A stretch of 64,000 nt of DNA, taken from the NCBI GenBank assembly GCA_046351215.1, contig JAXLYX010000015.1, positions 155,271-219,270 on the forward strand. Direction: 5' to 3'. Positions 45,756 through 53,659 of the stretch are shown piece after piece; positions within the stretch are counted from its first letter, which is position 1, and every line of letters starts with the position of its first letter. The notes beneath the pieces were generated by a model, which had not been told where the DNA came from, did no database searches, and was given only the letters and a program-made list of their open reading frames with translations. The DNA is from JAXLYX01 sp046351215. GTDB lineage: Bacteria; Myxococcota_A; Polyangia; Polyangiales; Houyiibacteriaceae. The position numbers and the translations under genes are program-made.

Positions 45756-46757
45756 ATGGGACTCCCCGTGCACGACCTCGTCTCGGTGCTCGAGACGGCC
45801 TACGACTTCGAGGAACCCGAGGATTCCGCCTACTTGGCGAAGGTCGCCTCCGCCGTGGATCGATACCTCGATCCCCACGGTCGTCACACGACCTGCGCGA
45901 CCTGGACCTTCGACGCGACCGACGCGGCCAACGTCGTCGTGGACCACACCTCCATCGTCCGGGGGGACCCGGGCTTCCTGAAGCTCATGGCCGAGGTGCA
46001 GTCCTCGTTCGACACCGCCGCCGTCGAGCACTCCTACCGGGGCAAGCACGGGATCACGCTCGCCCTCGACATGCTCTCGCCGGTGCCCCACGTCCGGGCC
46101 GTGGCGGCCGAGAAGTACGCCGAGGTCGGGCTCAGCGACGTGGTCGGGTTCATGGCGAGCGATCCGAGCCGCCGAGGGCTGATCATCACCTGGGGGGCGA
46201 AGGACCCGAGCCGGCCCTTCCAGCGCGGCGAGGTCCGGCGCTGGGACCGGATCGCGGCCCACATCGCCGCGGGCCACCGTCTGCGACGCTCGCGCTTCGA
46301 AGAGGGCGAGGCCGTCCTGACGCCCTCCGGACGCGTGGAGCACGCCGAAGGGCCCGCCACGACGCGGGCGGCCCGGGCCGCGCTGCGCGAGGCGGCCGTG
46401 GCCGTCGACCGCGCGCGCGGCCGGATGCGCCGTGACGACCCGGACCGCTCGCTCGACCTCTGGCGAGGCCTGGTCTCGGGCCGCTGGTCCATCGTCGACC
46501 GCTTCGACTCCGACGGTCGTCGGTACCTCGTCGCACGCCGGAACGATCCGACGATGCCCGATCCGCGCGCGCTCTCGCTGCGCGAGCGGCAGGTCGTCGG
46601 CTTCGCGGCGCTCGGCCACTCGAACAAGCTCATCGCCTACGAGCTCGGCCTGGCGGAGACGACCGTGGCGACGAACCTCGCCCGCGCCATGCGCAAGCTC
46701 GGGGTCCGGAATCGGGTCGAGCTGGCCGCCCTCGCGTGGTCGATGTCGTCGAAGTGA
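45756..46757 (+). CDS. LuxR-type HTH regulator (second)
   Basis: 333 residues. The long N-terminal part (1-260) has no sequence I recognise; it contains TCATWTFDATDAANVVVDHT and GLIITWGAKDPSRP and could be a PAS/GAF-like sensor. The C-terminal HTH (about 268-325) is complete: LSLRERQVVGFAALGHSNKL, LGLAETTVATNLARAMRKLG, RNRVELAAL. It is divergent from the first LuxR gene and followed by two more. Confidence 0.85.
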   Translation: MGLPVHDLVSVLETAYDFEEPEDSAYLAKVASAVDRYLDPHGRHTTCATWTFDATDAANVVVDHTSIVRGDPGFLKLMAEVQSSFDTAAVEHSYRGKHGITLALDMLSPVPHVRAVAAEKYAEVGLSDVVGFMASDPSRRGLIITWGAKDPSRPFQRGEVRRWDRIAAHIAAGHRLRRSRFEEGEAVLTPSGRVEHAEGPATTRAARAALREAAVAVDRARGRMRRDDPDRSLDLWRGLVSGRWSIVDRFDSDGRRYLVARRNDPTMPDPRALSLRERQVVGFAALGHSNKLIAYELGLAETTVATNLARAMRKLGVRNRVELAALAWSMSSK

Positions 46758-46814
46758 CTATGGACCGAACGGGGGGTCCGCGCGAACGTCCTGGACGGAG
46801 AGCTCATCTTCGGC

Positions 46815-47192
46815 ATGGCGTCGCGCGATACGAAACTGCCCGAGACCCTGGGGACCGGACCGACCGGCGAGCCCCCGAAGGTCGCGCCGCGCCCGCCGTT
46901 CACCACGCCCCCCTCGGGCATGCGGGTCCGACGCATCACCACGGGCGAGGACGAGCTGGTCGTCGTCTCCCTCCCGGTCGAGCGCGCCGATGACGAAGTC
47001 GGCCTGACCGACGCCGAGCGGCAGGTCCTGCGCTACCTGCTCGAGGGGAAGACGAACGCCGAGATCGCGACCGCTCGTGGGGTCGCGGTCCGGACGGTCG
47101 CGAACCAGGTCAACGCCATCTTCCGCAAGCACGACGTCCAGTCGCGCGCGGAGCTCGTCGCCAAGCTGCGGCCGAGGGGCAATCGCCCATGA
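46815..47192 (+). CDS. short LuxR-type HTH regulator (third)
   Basis: 125 residues. The first 55 are Pro/Thr-rich and of no known fold. The C-terminal HTH (about 62-120) reads LTDAERQVLRYLLEGKTNAE, IATARGVAVRTVANQVNAI and SRAELVAKL. There is no sensor domain, so it may act as a constitutive or partner DNA-binding unit. The stop overlaps the next start by 4 bases. Confidence 0.83.
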   Translation: MASRDTKLPETLGTGPTGEPPKVAPRPPFTTPPSGMRVRRITTGEDELVVVSLPVERADDEVGLTDAERQVLRYLLEGKTNAEIATARGVAVRTVANQVNAIFRKHDVQSRAELVAKLRPRGNRP

Positions 47193-47734
47193 GCCCTCCC
47201 GTTCGCCACCCCTTCGAAGACCCCGGCAGCGGCCTCCACGCGCGGCCCGCGGACGACCGCGTCGCCGTCTCGGCGCTCGCCGCGGTGCTCGATGCGTTCG
47301 ACGCGCCGGCCTGCCTGCTCGCTCCGTGCGGCACGGTGCTCCACGCGAACGAAGCGGCCCGGGCCGAAAGGATCGAGCTTCCGCGCGACCTGCTCGAGCG
47401 GCCGGCGGCGGCCGGTCCTGGTTTCACCCTCCGGCCGATCGAGGTGATGGGCCGCTCGTTCACCGTCGTCGTGGTCCGTCCCGAGGCGGCGGCTCGCAAG
47501 CCCGCCGAGCCGACCGCCCCACGCGGCGACGAAGGCTGGGGGCTCTCGCCGAGCCTCGCACGCGTGGCGGACCTCGCCGTCCGCGGCCTGTCCGACAAGG
47601 AGATCGCCCAGGCGACCGGCCACAGCCTCGCGACGGTGCGGGTGTACGTCTCGCGCATCTATCGCCACCTCGGCGTCCACAACCGCGTCGAGCTGACCCA
47701 GTACGCATTCGCCCACGTCCGTCGCGCTTCCTGA
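47189..47734 (+). CDS. LuxR-type HTH regulator with PAS-like start (fourth)
   Basis: 181 residues. The N-terminus (about 25-100) is PAS-like: LDAFDAPACLLAPCGTVLHANEAA is the classic PAS opening, though short. The HTH (about 115-175) reads LSPSLARVADLAVRGLSDKE, ATGHSLATVRVYVSRIYRHL and HNRVELTQY. The ATG overlaps the third LuxR stop. The PLP-family gene begins within 100 bases, making it the likely regulated neighbour. Confidence 0.84.
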   Translation: MSPPVRHPFEDPGSGLHARPADDRVAVSALAAVLDAFDAPACLLAPCGTVLHANEAARAERIELPRDLLERPAAAGPGFTLRPIEVMGRSFTVVVVRPEAAARKPAEPTAPRGDEGWGLSPSLARVADLAVRGLSDKEIAQATGHSLATVRVYVSRIYRHLGVHNRVELTQYAFAHVRRAS

Positions 47735-47821
47735 CACCGTCGGGGGATGGAGATCCCCGTCGAGCGGTCGTATGCTTCGGGGGCGTCGCAACACGACTTC
47801 GGGACCTCAGCGGAATCGGCG

Positions 47822-49081
47822 ATGGACGACCGGTCGAAACCAACGCGAGCGACGGTGAAGGGCGACGAGACGAGCCCCAACGTGCTCGCGCGCCTCGAGC
47901 AGCCGGAGAACGGCAACCGCTCGGGTCGCTTCCGCGTCCTCGATCGCTCGCGTCGTCCGATGCCGACTCCGCACTTCGGTCTCGCGCCGCTGGCGAGCTT
48001 CGCCACGGGGACCTCGCAGCTCGCGTTCACCTCGTGAGATCGCCTCGGCCTCGCGACGCATCGCGACGTGCATCGCGCGATCGCGGAGACGCTCCTCGGC
48101 CTGCACCGAGGGGAAGAGCCGCTCCTCGCATCGGCGATGAGGCTCGCGAGGACGATCGAAGCCGTGATCGGAGAGACCCTCGGGTTCCCGCGCGTCCTGC
48201 TGCACCGATCCGGGCGCAGCATGCTCGGCGAGGTCCTCGCGCAGCTCGTCGGCTCGGGCGACCAGGTCCTGGTCGACACGAGCGCGGACCCTCGGATCCG
48301 CGACTCCGTGCGCAGCACGGGAGCCACCCTGGTCGACGCGACGTACACCGATCCGGAGTCGATGTTCCACCGGCTCATCGACCTGCGCGAGGCGAATCCG
48401 CGCGCGGGCCTCGTCGTCGTCACGCAATCGTATTTCCCCCACGACGCGCAGTCCCCCGACCTCGGTCTGCTCAAGGCCCTCTGCGACCACCACGACGCGA
48501 CGCTCGTCGTCGACGCGACGCACGACTTCGGTTGCATCGGCCCGCGTGGAGGCGGCTTCCTCGCCGTGCAGGAGGTGCTCCCCTACGTCGAGGTAGTGAC
48601 CGCGGAGCTCTCGGAGACGTTCGGCAGCGACGCCGGCTTCGTGGCGGTGCGTTCGGACGCCGCCTACAGGCACCTCGCGGCCGCACTGGGCGCGTCGGCC
48701 TCGATGCCCCCGGTCCGGGCGGCCGAGCTGCTCGCGGCGCTCGAGCTGTCGCGCTCGGCGAACGGGGACGCGCTCCGCACACGGCTCGCGCGCGCGGCGG
48801 ACACCGTGCGTCGGGGCCTCGCCGCACGGGGCTTCCACGTCGTCGGGAGCGCCGGGCCGGTGGTGGCGGTCCACGTCGGCGATCCCGACCTCGCCGTGCT
48901 CCTGCACCAATACCTCGAGACCGAGGGCGCCGTGGCCGAGATCGTGGTCCCGCCCGACTCGGGGCGCGGGGCACGCCTCCTCTTCCACGTGACCGCGCTG
49001 CACACCGAGGCGCAAGCGCTCGAGGCGGTCCGCGCGCTCGACGCGGCGCACTCGATCGTGCGCTGGACGCCCAGCGCCTGA
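47822..49081 (+). pseudogene. AONS-family PLP enzyme gene with in-frame TGA
   Basis: Two open segments share one frame: 47822-48037 ends in TGA, and 48038-49081 runs on without another stop. Across the stop the text LAFTS*DRLGLATHRDV matches the AONS/KBL family start (FSSNDYLGLATHPRV type), so the stop lies inside a conserved block. Further on are VVDATHDFGCIGPRG (cofactor Asp and His kept) and a C-terminal small domain. The PLP-lysine position (SKTFGS in the family) is SETFGS: a Glu codon at 48614-48616. The family includes CqsA and LqsA autoinducer synthases. Without the TGA the product would be about 419 residues. An ATG at 47747 is also in frame. A GTG at 48068 could start a 337-residue shorter form. 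Confidence 0.75.
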
Positions 49082-49088
49082 GCCGCGC

Positions 49089-49772
49089 CTACGCGGGGAA
49101 GCGGAGCTCGAAGACGGCCGCGCCGTCCTCGCCCCGCGCCTCGACGCTCCCGCCGAGGCCGTCCATCGCCGTCCGCACCGCGAGGAGCGCGAGGTACCGA
49201 CCGTAGCGGCCCTCCGCCTTTCCTTTGACGTCCGACTGTCCGCCGAGCGTGAACGCGCGCTCGCGCAACGAAGGGGCGATCGCCTTGCCGGCGTCGGTCG
49301 TGGTCACGACCACGGCCTCCCCGTCCCGCCGCACCTCGATGGCGACCGGTCGGCCCCGGGCGTGCTCGCGGGCGTTCGAGAGCAACGTCTCGACGACGCG
49401 TGGAGCCGACGCGCCGCCCCGCGCCACGAACGGTCCGTCGCCATGCACCGTGAGCGTGACCTTCGACTCGGTGGAGAAGCCCCGCACGGCCGCCGTCAGC
49501 GAGGAGGCGACGTCCCCCGGCGTCGCGACGAGGGGCTCCTGCCCCGCGAGCCCCCGCGCGACCCACGCGACGAGCTCGAGGCCGCGCGAGAGCTCCGAGA
49601 GCGCGATCCGCATGTCGTCGAGCGCTTCGCGCGCGTCGTCGTCGGCGACGCCCGCATCCGCCAGGAAGTCGACGTTCGCCGTGAGCGTGGCGGCAGGATT
49701 CCGGAGATCGTGGACGAGTAGACCGAGCGCGTGTCCCACGTCGGCGGCGGCGAGCGGATCCTTCGGCTTCAC
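49089..49772 (-). CDS. small soluble histidine-kinase-like protein
   Basis: About 227 residues from a GTG at 49772 with GAGGAG just upstream. The H-box is LLVHDLRNPAATLTANVDFL (His about 22) and the N-box is VVETLLSNAREHARG. The ATP lid is altered: instead of GxGLGL it reads GRYGRYLALLAVR, and the G1 region is TTTDAGKAI. There is no sensor or membrane part. The gene overlaps the upstream membrane-protein stop (GTGA). It may be a degenerate or partner kinase. Confidence 0.8.
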   Translation of the reverse strand: MKPKDPLAAADVGHALGLLVHDLRNPAATLTANVDFLADAGVADDDAREALDDMRIALSELSRGLELVAWVARGLAGQEPLVATPGDVASSLTAAVRGFSTESKVTLTVHGDGPFVARGGASAPRVVETLLSNAREHARGRPVAIEVRRDGEAVVVTTTDAGKAIAPSLRERAFTLGGQSDVKGKAEGRYGRYLALLAVRTAMDGLGGSVEARGEDGAAVFELRFPA

Positions 49773-50110
49773 GGGGCTCCTCGGGTCTTGTCGGGCGAGA
49801 GCGACGAGCGGGAGACGTCGACGGTGTCCGAGAACGGGAGATTCTTGGTCTCGTCGAAGCGCTGGATGGACGTCGCGAGCTCCACGGCGACCTCGACCGG
49901 ATCGTCGTCGCGGGCGATCGGACGGACGGGCAGGGAGAGCTGCTCGGCGCGATGGACGAGCACCGGGATGACGGAGTTCCCGAGCTGGGCATCGACCTGG
50001 GCGCGTTCGAGGCGGATGCGCTCCTCGCCCCGGCGCCCGATCGTGATGCCGAGCCCGAGCCCGACGAGTGTGCCGCCCACCGCGGCCAGTACGGTCTCCC
50101 ATCCCGTCAC
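49769..50110 (-). CDS. small membrane protein next to the kinase
   Basis: 113 residues from a GTG. One transmembrane helix (TVLAAVGGTLVGLGLGITIG, about 6-25) is followed by a basic turn and a charged cytoplasmic part (RLERAQVDAQLGNSVIPVLV, ELATSIQRFDETKNLPFSD). It has no known family. Its coupling to the kinase-like gene suggests it is the membrane partner of that protein. Confidence 0.65.
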   Translation of the reverse strand: MTGWETVLAAVGGTLVGLGLGITIGRRGEERIRLERAQVDAQLGNSVIPVLVHRAEQLSLPVRPIARDDDPVEVAVELATSIQRFDETKNLPFSDTVDVSRSSLSPDKTRGAP

Positions 50111-50132
50111 GGCCGAGAGTATCCGCCGAACC

Positions 50133-51197
50133 TCAGTCGAACGCGAGGACCTTGTAGACGCCGTGACGTGCGACGAGATCCTCGACGTGGCGCAGGATCT
50201 CCGCCCTCCGCGCGAGGACGGCGGCGATCCGCGCGTCGTCGAGCAGCGGCGCACGCGCGTTCTCCGGGTCCTGCGCGAGCTCTTCCCGGAGGGAGGCCTC
50301 GTCGAGCGCGCGCAGGGCCTCGACGACGCCGCGGGAGAAGCGCTCGACCCGCCCGAGATCGGCCGCGAGCCGCGCTCGGAGGTGGGCCGGCAGCGGCTCG
50401 AGGAAGGCCGCGTTCTGATCACGGACGAAGAGCCGGCGGCCCCCCGGCAAGGCCTGGAGGTTCTCGCCGCTCCAACGATCCCAGTTGGCGATCAGGTAGT
50501 CGAAGACGACGACGTTCGAGAGATCGCGGGCGAGCTCCACGCGCTCGGAAGGGACGGGCGAGCCCTGGCGGAGCCACGGCGCCCAGCGCGCCATCGCCGA
50601 AGGGCTCTCGAGGCCGAGGTCCTCCATGCGCGGGATCCAGTAGATCGCCGCGCCGGGCACCGAGCCGTCCGCGTCCCAGCGGACGGCGGCGGCGCGCTCC
50701 TGCCAGCGGGCGGGATCGCCCTCGAGCAGGGCCACGATCTGGTCCGCGCGGAAGCGCCTCGAGACCACGGGCGCGACGTTGTCGAAGCCGAGCAGGCGCG
50801 CGATGCGGTAGGCGGCGATCTCGGCCCGCCATCCCTGCGGATGCGTGGTGGTGCGAGGCTTCCACGCCGCGGCGAGATCGCCGTCGAGCCGCACCTTGAG
50901 GACCACCGAGGTGTTCCCGACGGGCTTCATCGCCCGTGCCCTCCCCGCCCGCAGCGCCGCGAGGACCTCGTCCTGATCGAAGAGGCTGTCGAGGAGGGGC
51001 AAGCGTGCGGGCGCGAGCGAGACGGGCCGCGCCAGCGGGTCCGCGACCGGCGTCGCCGCCGGCGCCTCCGCGACCGGTGCCCCTTGCGCACGCGCGGGGA
51101 CGGAACGAGGAGCGGCCGCGCCTTCCTCGCCCGAGCACGCGGCCCCGAAGAGACCGAGAGACAGGGTGAGGAGGAAGATGCGACCGCTCGACGTCAG
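50133..51197 (-). CDS. secreted FAM20/four-jointed-like kinase lipoprotein
   Basis: About 354 residues. The frame is open to a stop at about 51201-51203, and no ATG, GTG or TTG is found in the first 60 codons. A CTG at 51197 with GAGGTG 5 bases before it gives a lipoprotein signal (GRIFLLTLSLGLFGAACSG). Residues about 80-130 hold a Lys in AAWKP and RAEIAAYRIARLLGF. FDYLIANWDRWSGENLQAL and LFVRDQNAAF follow, resembling the catalytic core of FAM20/four-jointed secretory kinases. Substrates would be extracytoplasmic. A TTG at 51002 would remove the signal. Confidence 0.7.
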   Translation of the reverse strand: MTSSGRIFLLTLSLGLFGAACSGEEGAAAPRSVPARAQGAPVAEAPAATPVADPLARPVSLAPARLPLLDSLFDQDEVLAALRAGRARAMKPVGNTSVVLKVRLDGDLAAAWKPRTTTHPQGWRAEIAAYRIARLLGFDNVAPVVSRRFRADQIVALLEGDPARWQERAAAVRWDADGSVPGAAIYWIPRMEDLGLESPSAMARWAPWLRQGSPVPSERVELARDLSNVVVFDYLIANWDRWSGENLQALPGGRRLFVRDQNAAFLEPLPAHLRARLAADLGRVERFSRGVVEALRALDEASLREELAQDPENARAPLLDDARIAAVLARRAEILRHVEDLVARHGVYKVLAFD

Positions 51198-51210
51198 GGC
51201 TCACCTCGAT

Positions 51211-51229
51211 GGGGCCGCGGAGCGGCCCC
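51211..51229 (-). terminator. hairpin after acyl-CoA dehydrogenase
   Basis: GGGGCCGC and GCGGCCCC around a 3-base loop, beginning 3 bases past the dehydrogenase stop. It lies before the kinase-lipoprotein start, so it could limit read-through. No T run. Confidence 0.5.
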
Positions 51230-51232
51230 GGC

Positions 51233-52381
51233 TCAGCGCACGCCCGCGAGGAGGTTCTTCGCGATGACCATGCGCTGGATCTGCGACGTGCCCTCGTAGA
51301 TCTGGAGGATCTTGGCGTCGCGCATAAGCTTCTCGACCGGATACTCGCACGTGTAGCCGTTGCCGCCGAAGATCTGGACGGCGTCGAGCGCGACCTGCAT
51401 GGCGCTGTCGGCGCCGAAGGCCTTGCTGTACGCGGAGATCAGCGAGCTCTTCACGCCGTGGTCGACGTTCCACGCCGCCTTGAGCATGAGCAGCCGGGTC
51501 GCCTCGTACTTGATGCCCATCTCGGCGATCATCGCCTGGACCATCTGGTGGTTGGCGATGGGCACGCCGAAGGTCTTGCGCTCCTTCGCGTAGGCGACGC
51601 ACTCGTCGAGGGCGCGGCGCATCAGGCCGCAGGCGCCGGCCGCGATGTCGGGGCGCGTGCGATCGAAGGTCTGCATCGCGAGCTGGAAGCCGTAGCCCGG
51701 CTCGGCGAGGACGTTCTCGGCAGGGATGCGGACGTCGTCGAAGTTCACGACGGCGGTGTTGCTCGCGCGCTGGCCGAGCTTGTCCTCCGTCTTGCCGATC
51801 GAGACGCCGGGAGCGTCACGGTCGACGATGAACGCCATGATGCCCTTGTGGCGCTGCGACGGGTCGACGGTCGCGAAGGCCGTGAACCAGCGGGCCCAGG
51901 CGGCGTTCGTGATGAAGCACTTCGAGCCGTTGATGACCCAGTCGTTCCCGTCCCGGACGGCGCGGGTCTGGAGGGCCGCGGCGTCGCTGCCGGCGCCGGG
52001 CTCGGTGATCGCGTAGGCCGCGAAGCAGGGCTCGGCCGTGAGCATGCCGAGGTACTTCTTCTTCTGGGCGTCGTTGCCCGCGATGAGGATCGGGGTCGAG
52101 CCGAGCGTGTTCGCGGTGATGCTGGTCTGGATGCCGGTGCAGCCGTACGCGAGCTCCTCGGTGAGCAGCGCGTTGTCGAGCTCGCTCAGGCCCGCTCCGC
52201 CGTACTCGGTCGCCACGGTGGCGTTCACGAAGCCGAGCTCGTGGGCCTCCTTGAAGACGTCCATCGGGAACTCGTGCTTCCGATCGCATTCGGCGGCGAC
52301 CGGGATGATGCGTTCCTTCGTGAACCGGCGGGCCTGCTCGACCAGCGCCTCCTGCTCCTCGGTGAGCGAGAACTCCAGCAT
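51233..52381 (-). CDS. acyl-CoA dehydrogenase
   Basis: 382 residues of the short/medium-chain acyl-CoA dehydrogenase fold. ATEYGGAGLSELDNALLTEEL and AYAITEPGAGSDAAAL are FAD/substrate signatures. GSKCFITNA, LGQRASNTAVVNFDDVRIP and ALDAVQIFGGNGYTCEYPVE follow. The catalytic Glu is in LQIYEGTSQIQR. It oxidises an acyl-CoA to the enoyl-CoA and passes electrons to ETF. Chain length or branched substrate cannot be told; butyryl or isovaleryl types fit. It is a single gene between hairpins. Confidence 0.95.
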   Translation of the reverse strand: MLEFSLTEEQEALVEQARRFTKERIIPVAAECDRKHEFPMDVFKEAHELGFVNATVATEYGGAGLSELDNALLTEELAYGCTGIQTSITANTLGSTPILIAGNDAQKKKYLGMLTAEPCFAAYAITEPGAGSDAAALQTRAVRDGNDWVINGSKCFITNAAWARWFTAFATVDPSQRHKGIMAFIVDRDAPGVSIGKTEDKLGQRASNTAVVNFDDVRIPAENVLAEPGYGFQLAMQTFDRTRPDIAAGACGLMRRALDECVAYAKERKTFGVPIANHQMVQAMIAEMGIKYEATRLLMLKAAWNVDHGVKSSLISAYSKAFGADSAMQVALDAVQIFGGNGYTCEYPVEKLMRDAKILQIYEGTSQIQRMVIAKNLLAGVR

Positions 52382-52487
52382 GACGACTCCCGTGGCGATG
52401 TTGTTTCAGTGCGCCCGCCGAGCGGGCCCCGGGGTGTAACAAAGGATCCCGAGAGCCGCCACCGGAAGCACTGCCTCGCGGGGGCGT

Positions 52488-52616
52488 CTATCGTCGGCGT
52501 TCCCTGGCCTTGCGGTCCAGTTCCGCGCGCGCTGCCTTTGCACCCATGCGGAAACCTAGGGCCAGCCCCACGAGGAGCACACCCGGGATGTAGATGATGT
52601 GCTCGATCGTCGGCAT
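52488..52616 (-). CDS. 42-residue single-pass membrane protein
   Basis: A small gene whose ATG directly follows the CcmD-like stop (TGAATG). It has one transmembrane helix (IIYIPGVLLVGLALGFRMG) and a basic tail (AKAARAELDRKARERRR). The helix-then-charged-helix layout is like CcmD proteins, and the position in the ccm operon supports a role with the heme exporter. It is too short for firm family assignment. Confidence 0.65.
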   Translation of the reverse strand: MPTIEHIIYIPGVLLVGLALGFRMGAKAARAELDRKARERRR

Positions 52617-52943
52617 TCAGACGCCCTTGGTCCTGGACGCTTCCTCGATCTGCCGCGCGAGGGCCTCCACGTCCGCGGAGAGCTTCGCCTCGAGGCGACC
52701 GACGCGGAACACGTACCCCATGGTCAGCAGCCAGACGAGGCCGTACGCGCCGAGCAGGAGCGGGCCGCCGGGGATGTTCTCCGCCTGCGCGCCGGAGACG
52801 GCCTGGAACGAGGCCGCGCGCTCTTCCTGGGCGCTCCGCGGGGCGTCGTGCTCGGGCGGCACGTCGGCGGAGGCCGTCGAGGCCGCGAGGCCCAGGGCGA
52901 AGACCGTCGCGAGGACGGCGGACGGGCGCGTGCGGGACTTCAT
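52617..52943 (-). CDS. CcmD-like family protein
   Basis: 108 residues. A signal peptide (SAVLATVFALGLAASTASA) comes first. The core GGPLLLGAYGLVWLLTMGYV and RVGRLEAKLSADVEALARQ (about 60-100) is the alternative CcmD family seen in myxobacterial and other delta-type ccm operons. CcmD helps the CcmABC heme exporter hand heme to CcmE. The ATG overlaps the ccmC stop by 4 bases. Confidence 0.82.
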   Translation of the reverse strand: MKSRTRPSAVLATVFALGLAASTASADVPPEHDAPRSAQEERAASFQAVSGAQAENIPGGPLLLGAYGLVWLLTMGYVFRVGRLEAKLSADVEALARQIEEASRTKGV

Positions 52944-53659
52944 GCTTCCTCCAAGAGGCCGGCCTCGGCCGCCTCGAGCTCGAGCGCCCGCAGGCGCTGC
53001 CTCACCCTCTCCACCCGGTACCGGGTCCACACGAGCAGCGCGACGAGGGCGGTGAACAGCACGAAGGCCGTGAGCAGCGCGGGCCGCATGTCGGGGTGGA
53101 TCCCGCCTCCGCGGCCGGTGATCACCGTCGGGTGCACGCCACGCCAGCGCTGGACGCTCTCGTGGATGAGGTACATCGTCGGGACGCCGACCAGGGCGAG
53201 CCCCGAGGCGAAACGCTTCTCGACCTCGCCCGCCTCGCCGAACGACCGGAGCGAGAGATAGGCGAGGTAGACCATGCCCGTGAGCATCACGGTCGTGAGC
53301 CGCGGATCCCAGGTCCAGTACACGCCCCACGCCTTGCGGGCCCAGAGGGGGCCGGTCGTCAGGACGATGAGGCAGTAGACCATCCCGACCTCGGCCCCGG
53401 CGACGGCGAGCGCGTCCCAGCGCTCGTCGCGCTTCCAGAGGTAGAGGAGGCTGCCGACGGCCGCCGCGGCCCAGGCGACGTACATCGCGTAGGCGCTCGG
53501 GACGTGGAAATAGAAGATCTTCTGGACGATGCCCATCTGCTGCTCGACGGGCGCGACGACGAAGACGAGGTATAGGCAGACGCCGACGAGCAACGTCGAG
53601 AGGCCGGCCAGCACGAGCCAGCCGATCGGGGGTCGATTCGCCGCAGGAGCTCGAGTCAT
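52940..53659 (-). CDS. ccmC: heme exporter protein CcmC
   Basis: About 239 residues with six transmembrane helices. The tryptophan-rich WWD segment (TTGPLWARKAWGVYWTWDPR) binds heme in the periplasm. GIVQKIFYFHVPSAYAMYV and YLIHESVQRWRGVHPTV carry the heme-coordinating His. CcmC loads heme onto CcmE for cytochrome c maturation. The ATG at 53659 shares bases with the start of the divergent Rsm22-like gene. ccmA, B, E, F are not in the window. Confidence 0.94.
   Translation of the reverse strand: MTRAPAANRPPIGWLVLAGLSTLLVGVCLYLVFVVAPVEQQMGIVQKIFYFHVPSAYAMYVAWAAAAVGSLLYLWKRDERWDALAVAGAEVGMVYCLIVLTTGPLWARKAWGVYWTWDPRLTTVMLTGMVYLAYLSLRSFGEAGEVEKRFASGLALVGVPTMYLIHESVQRWRGVHPTVITGRGGGIHPDMRPALLTAFVLFTALVALLVWTRYRVERVRQRLRALELEAAEAGLLEEA

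Noticed and set aside
48035..48066. Selenocysteine insertion at the TGA, with a short hairpin (TCGCGA-CGCA-TCGCGA) 13 bases after it
   Set aside because: The stop falls at a position that is usually Asn in the family, not Cys, and the short hairpin is expected often in such GC-rich DNA. No selA/B/C is visible. Kept only as something to test.
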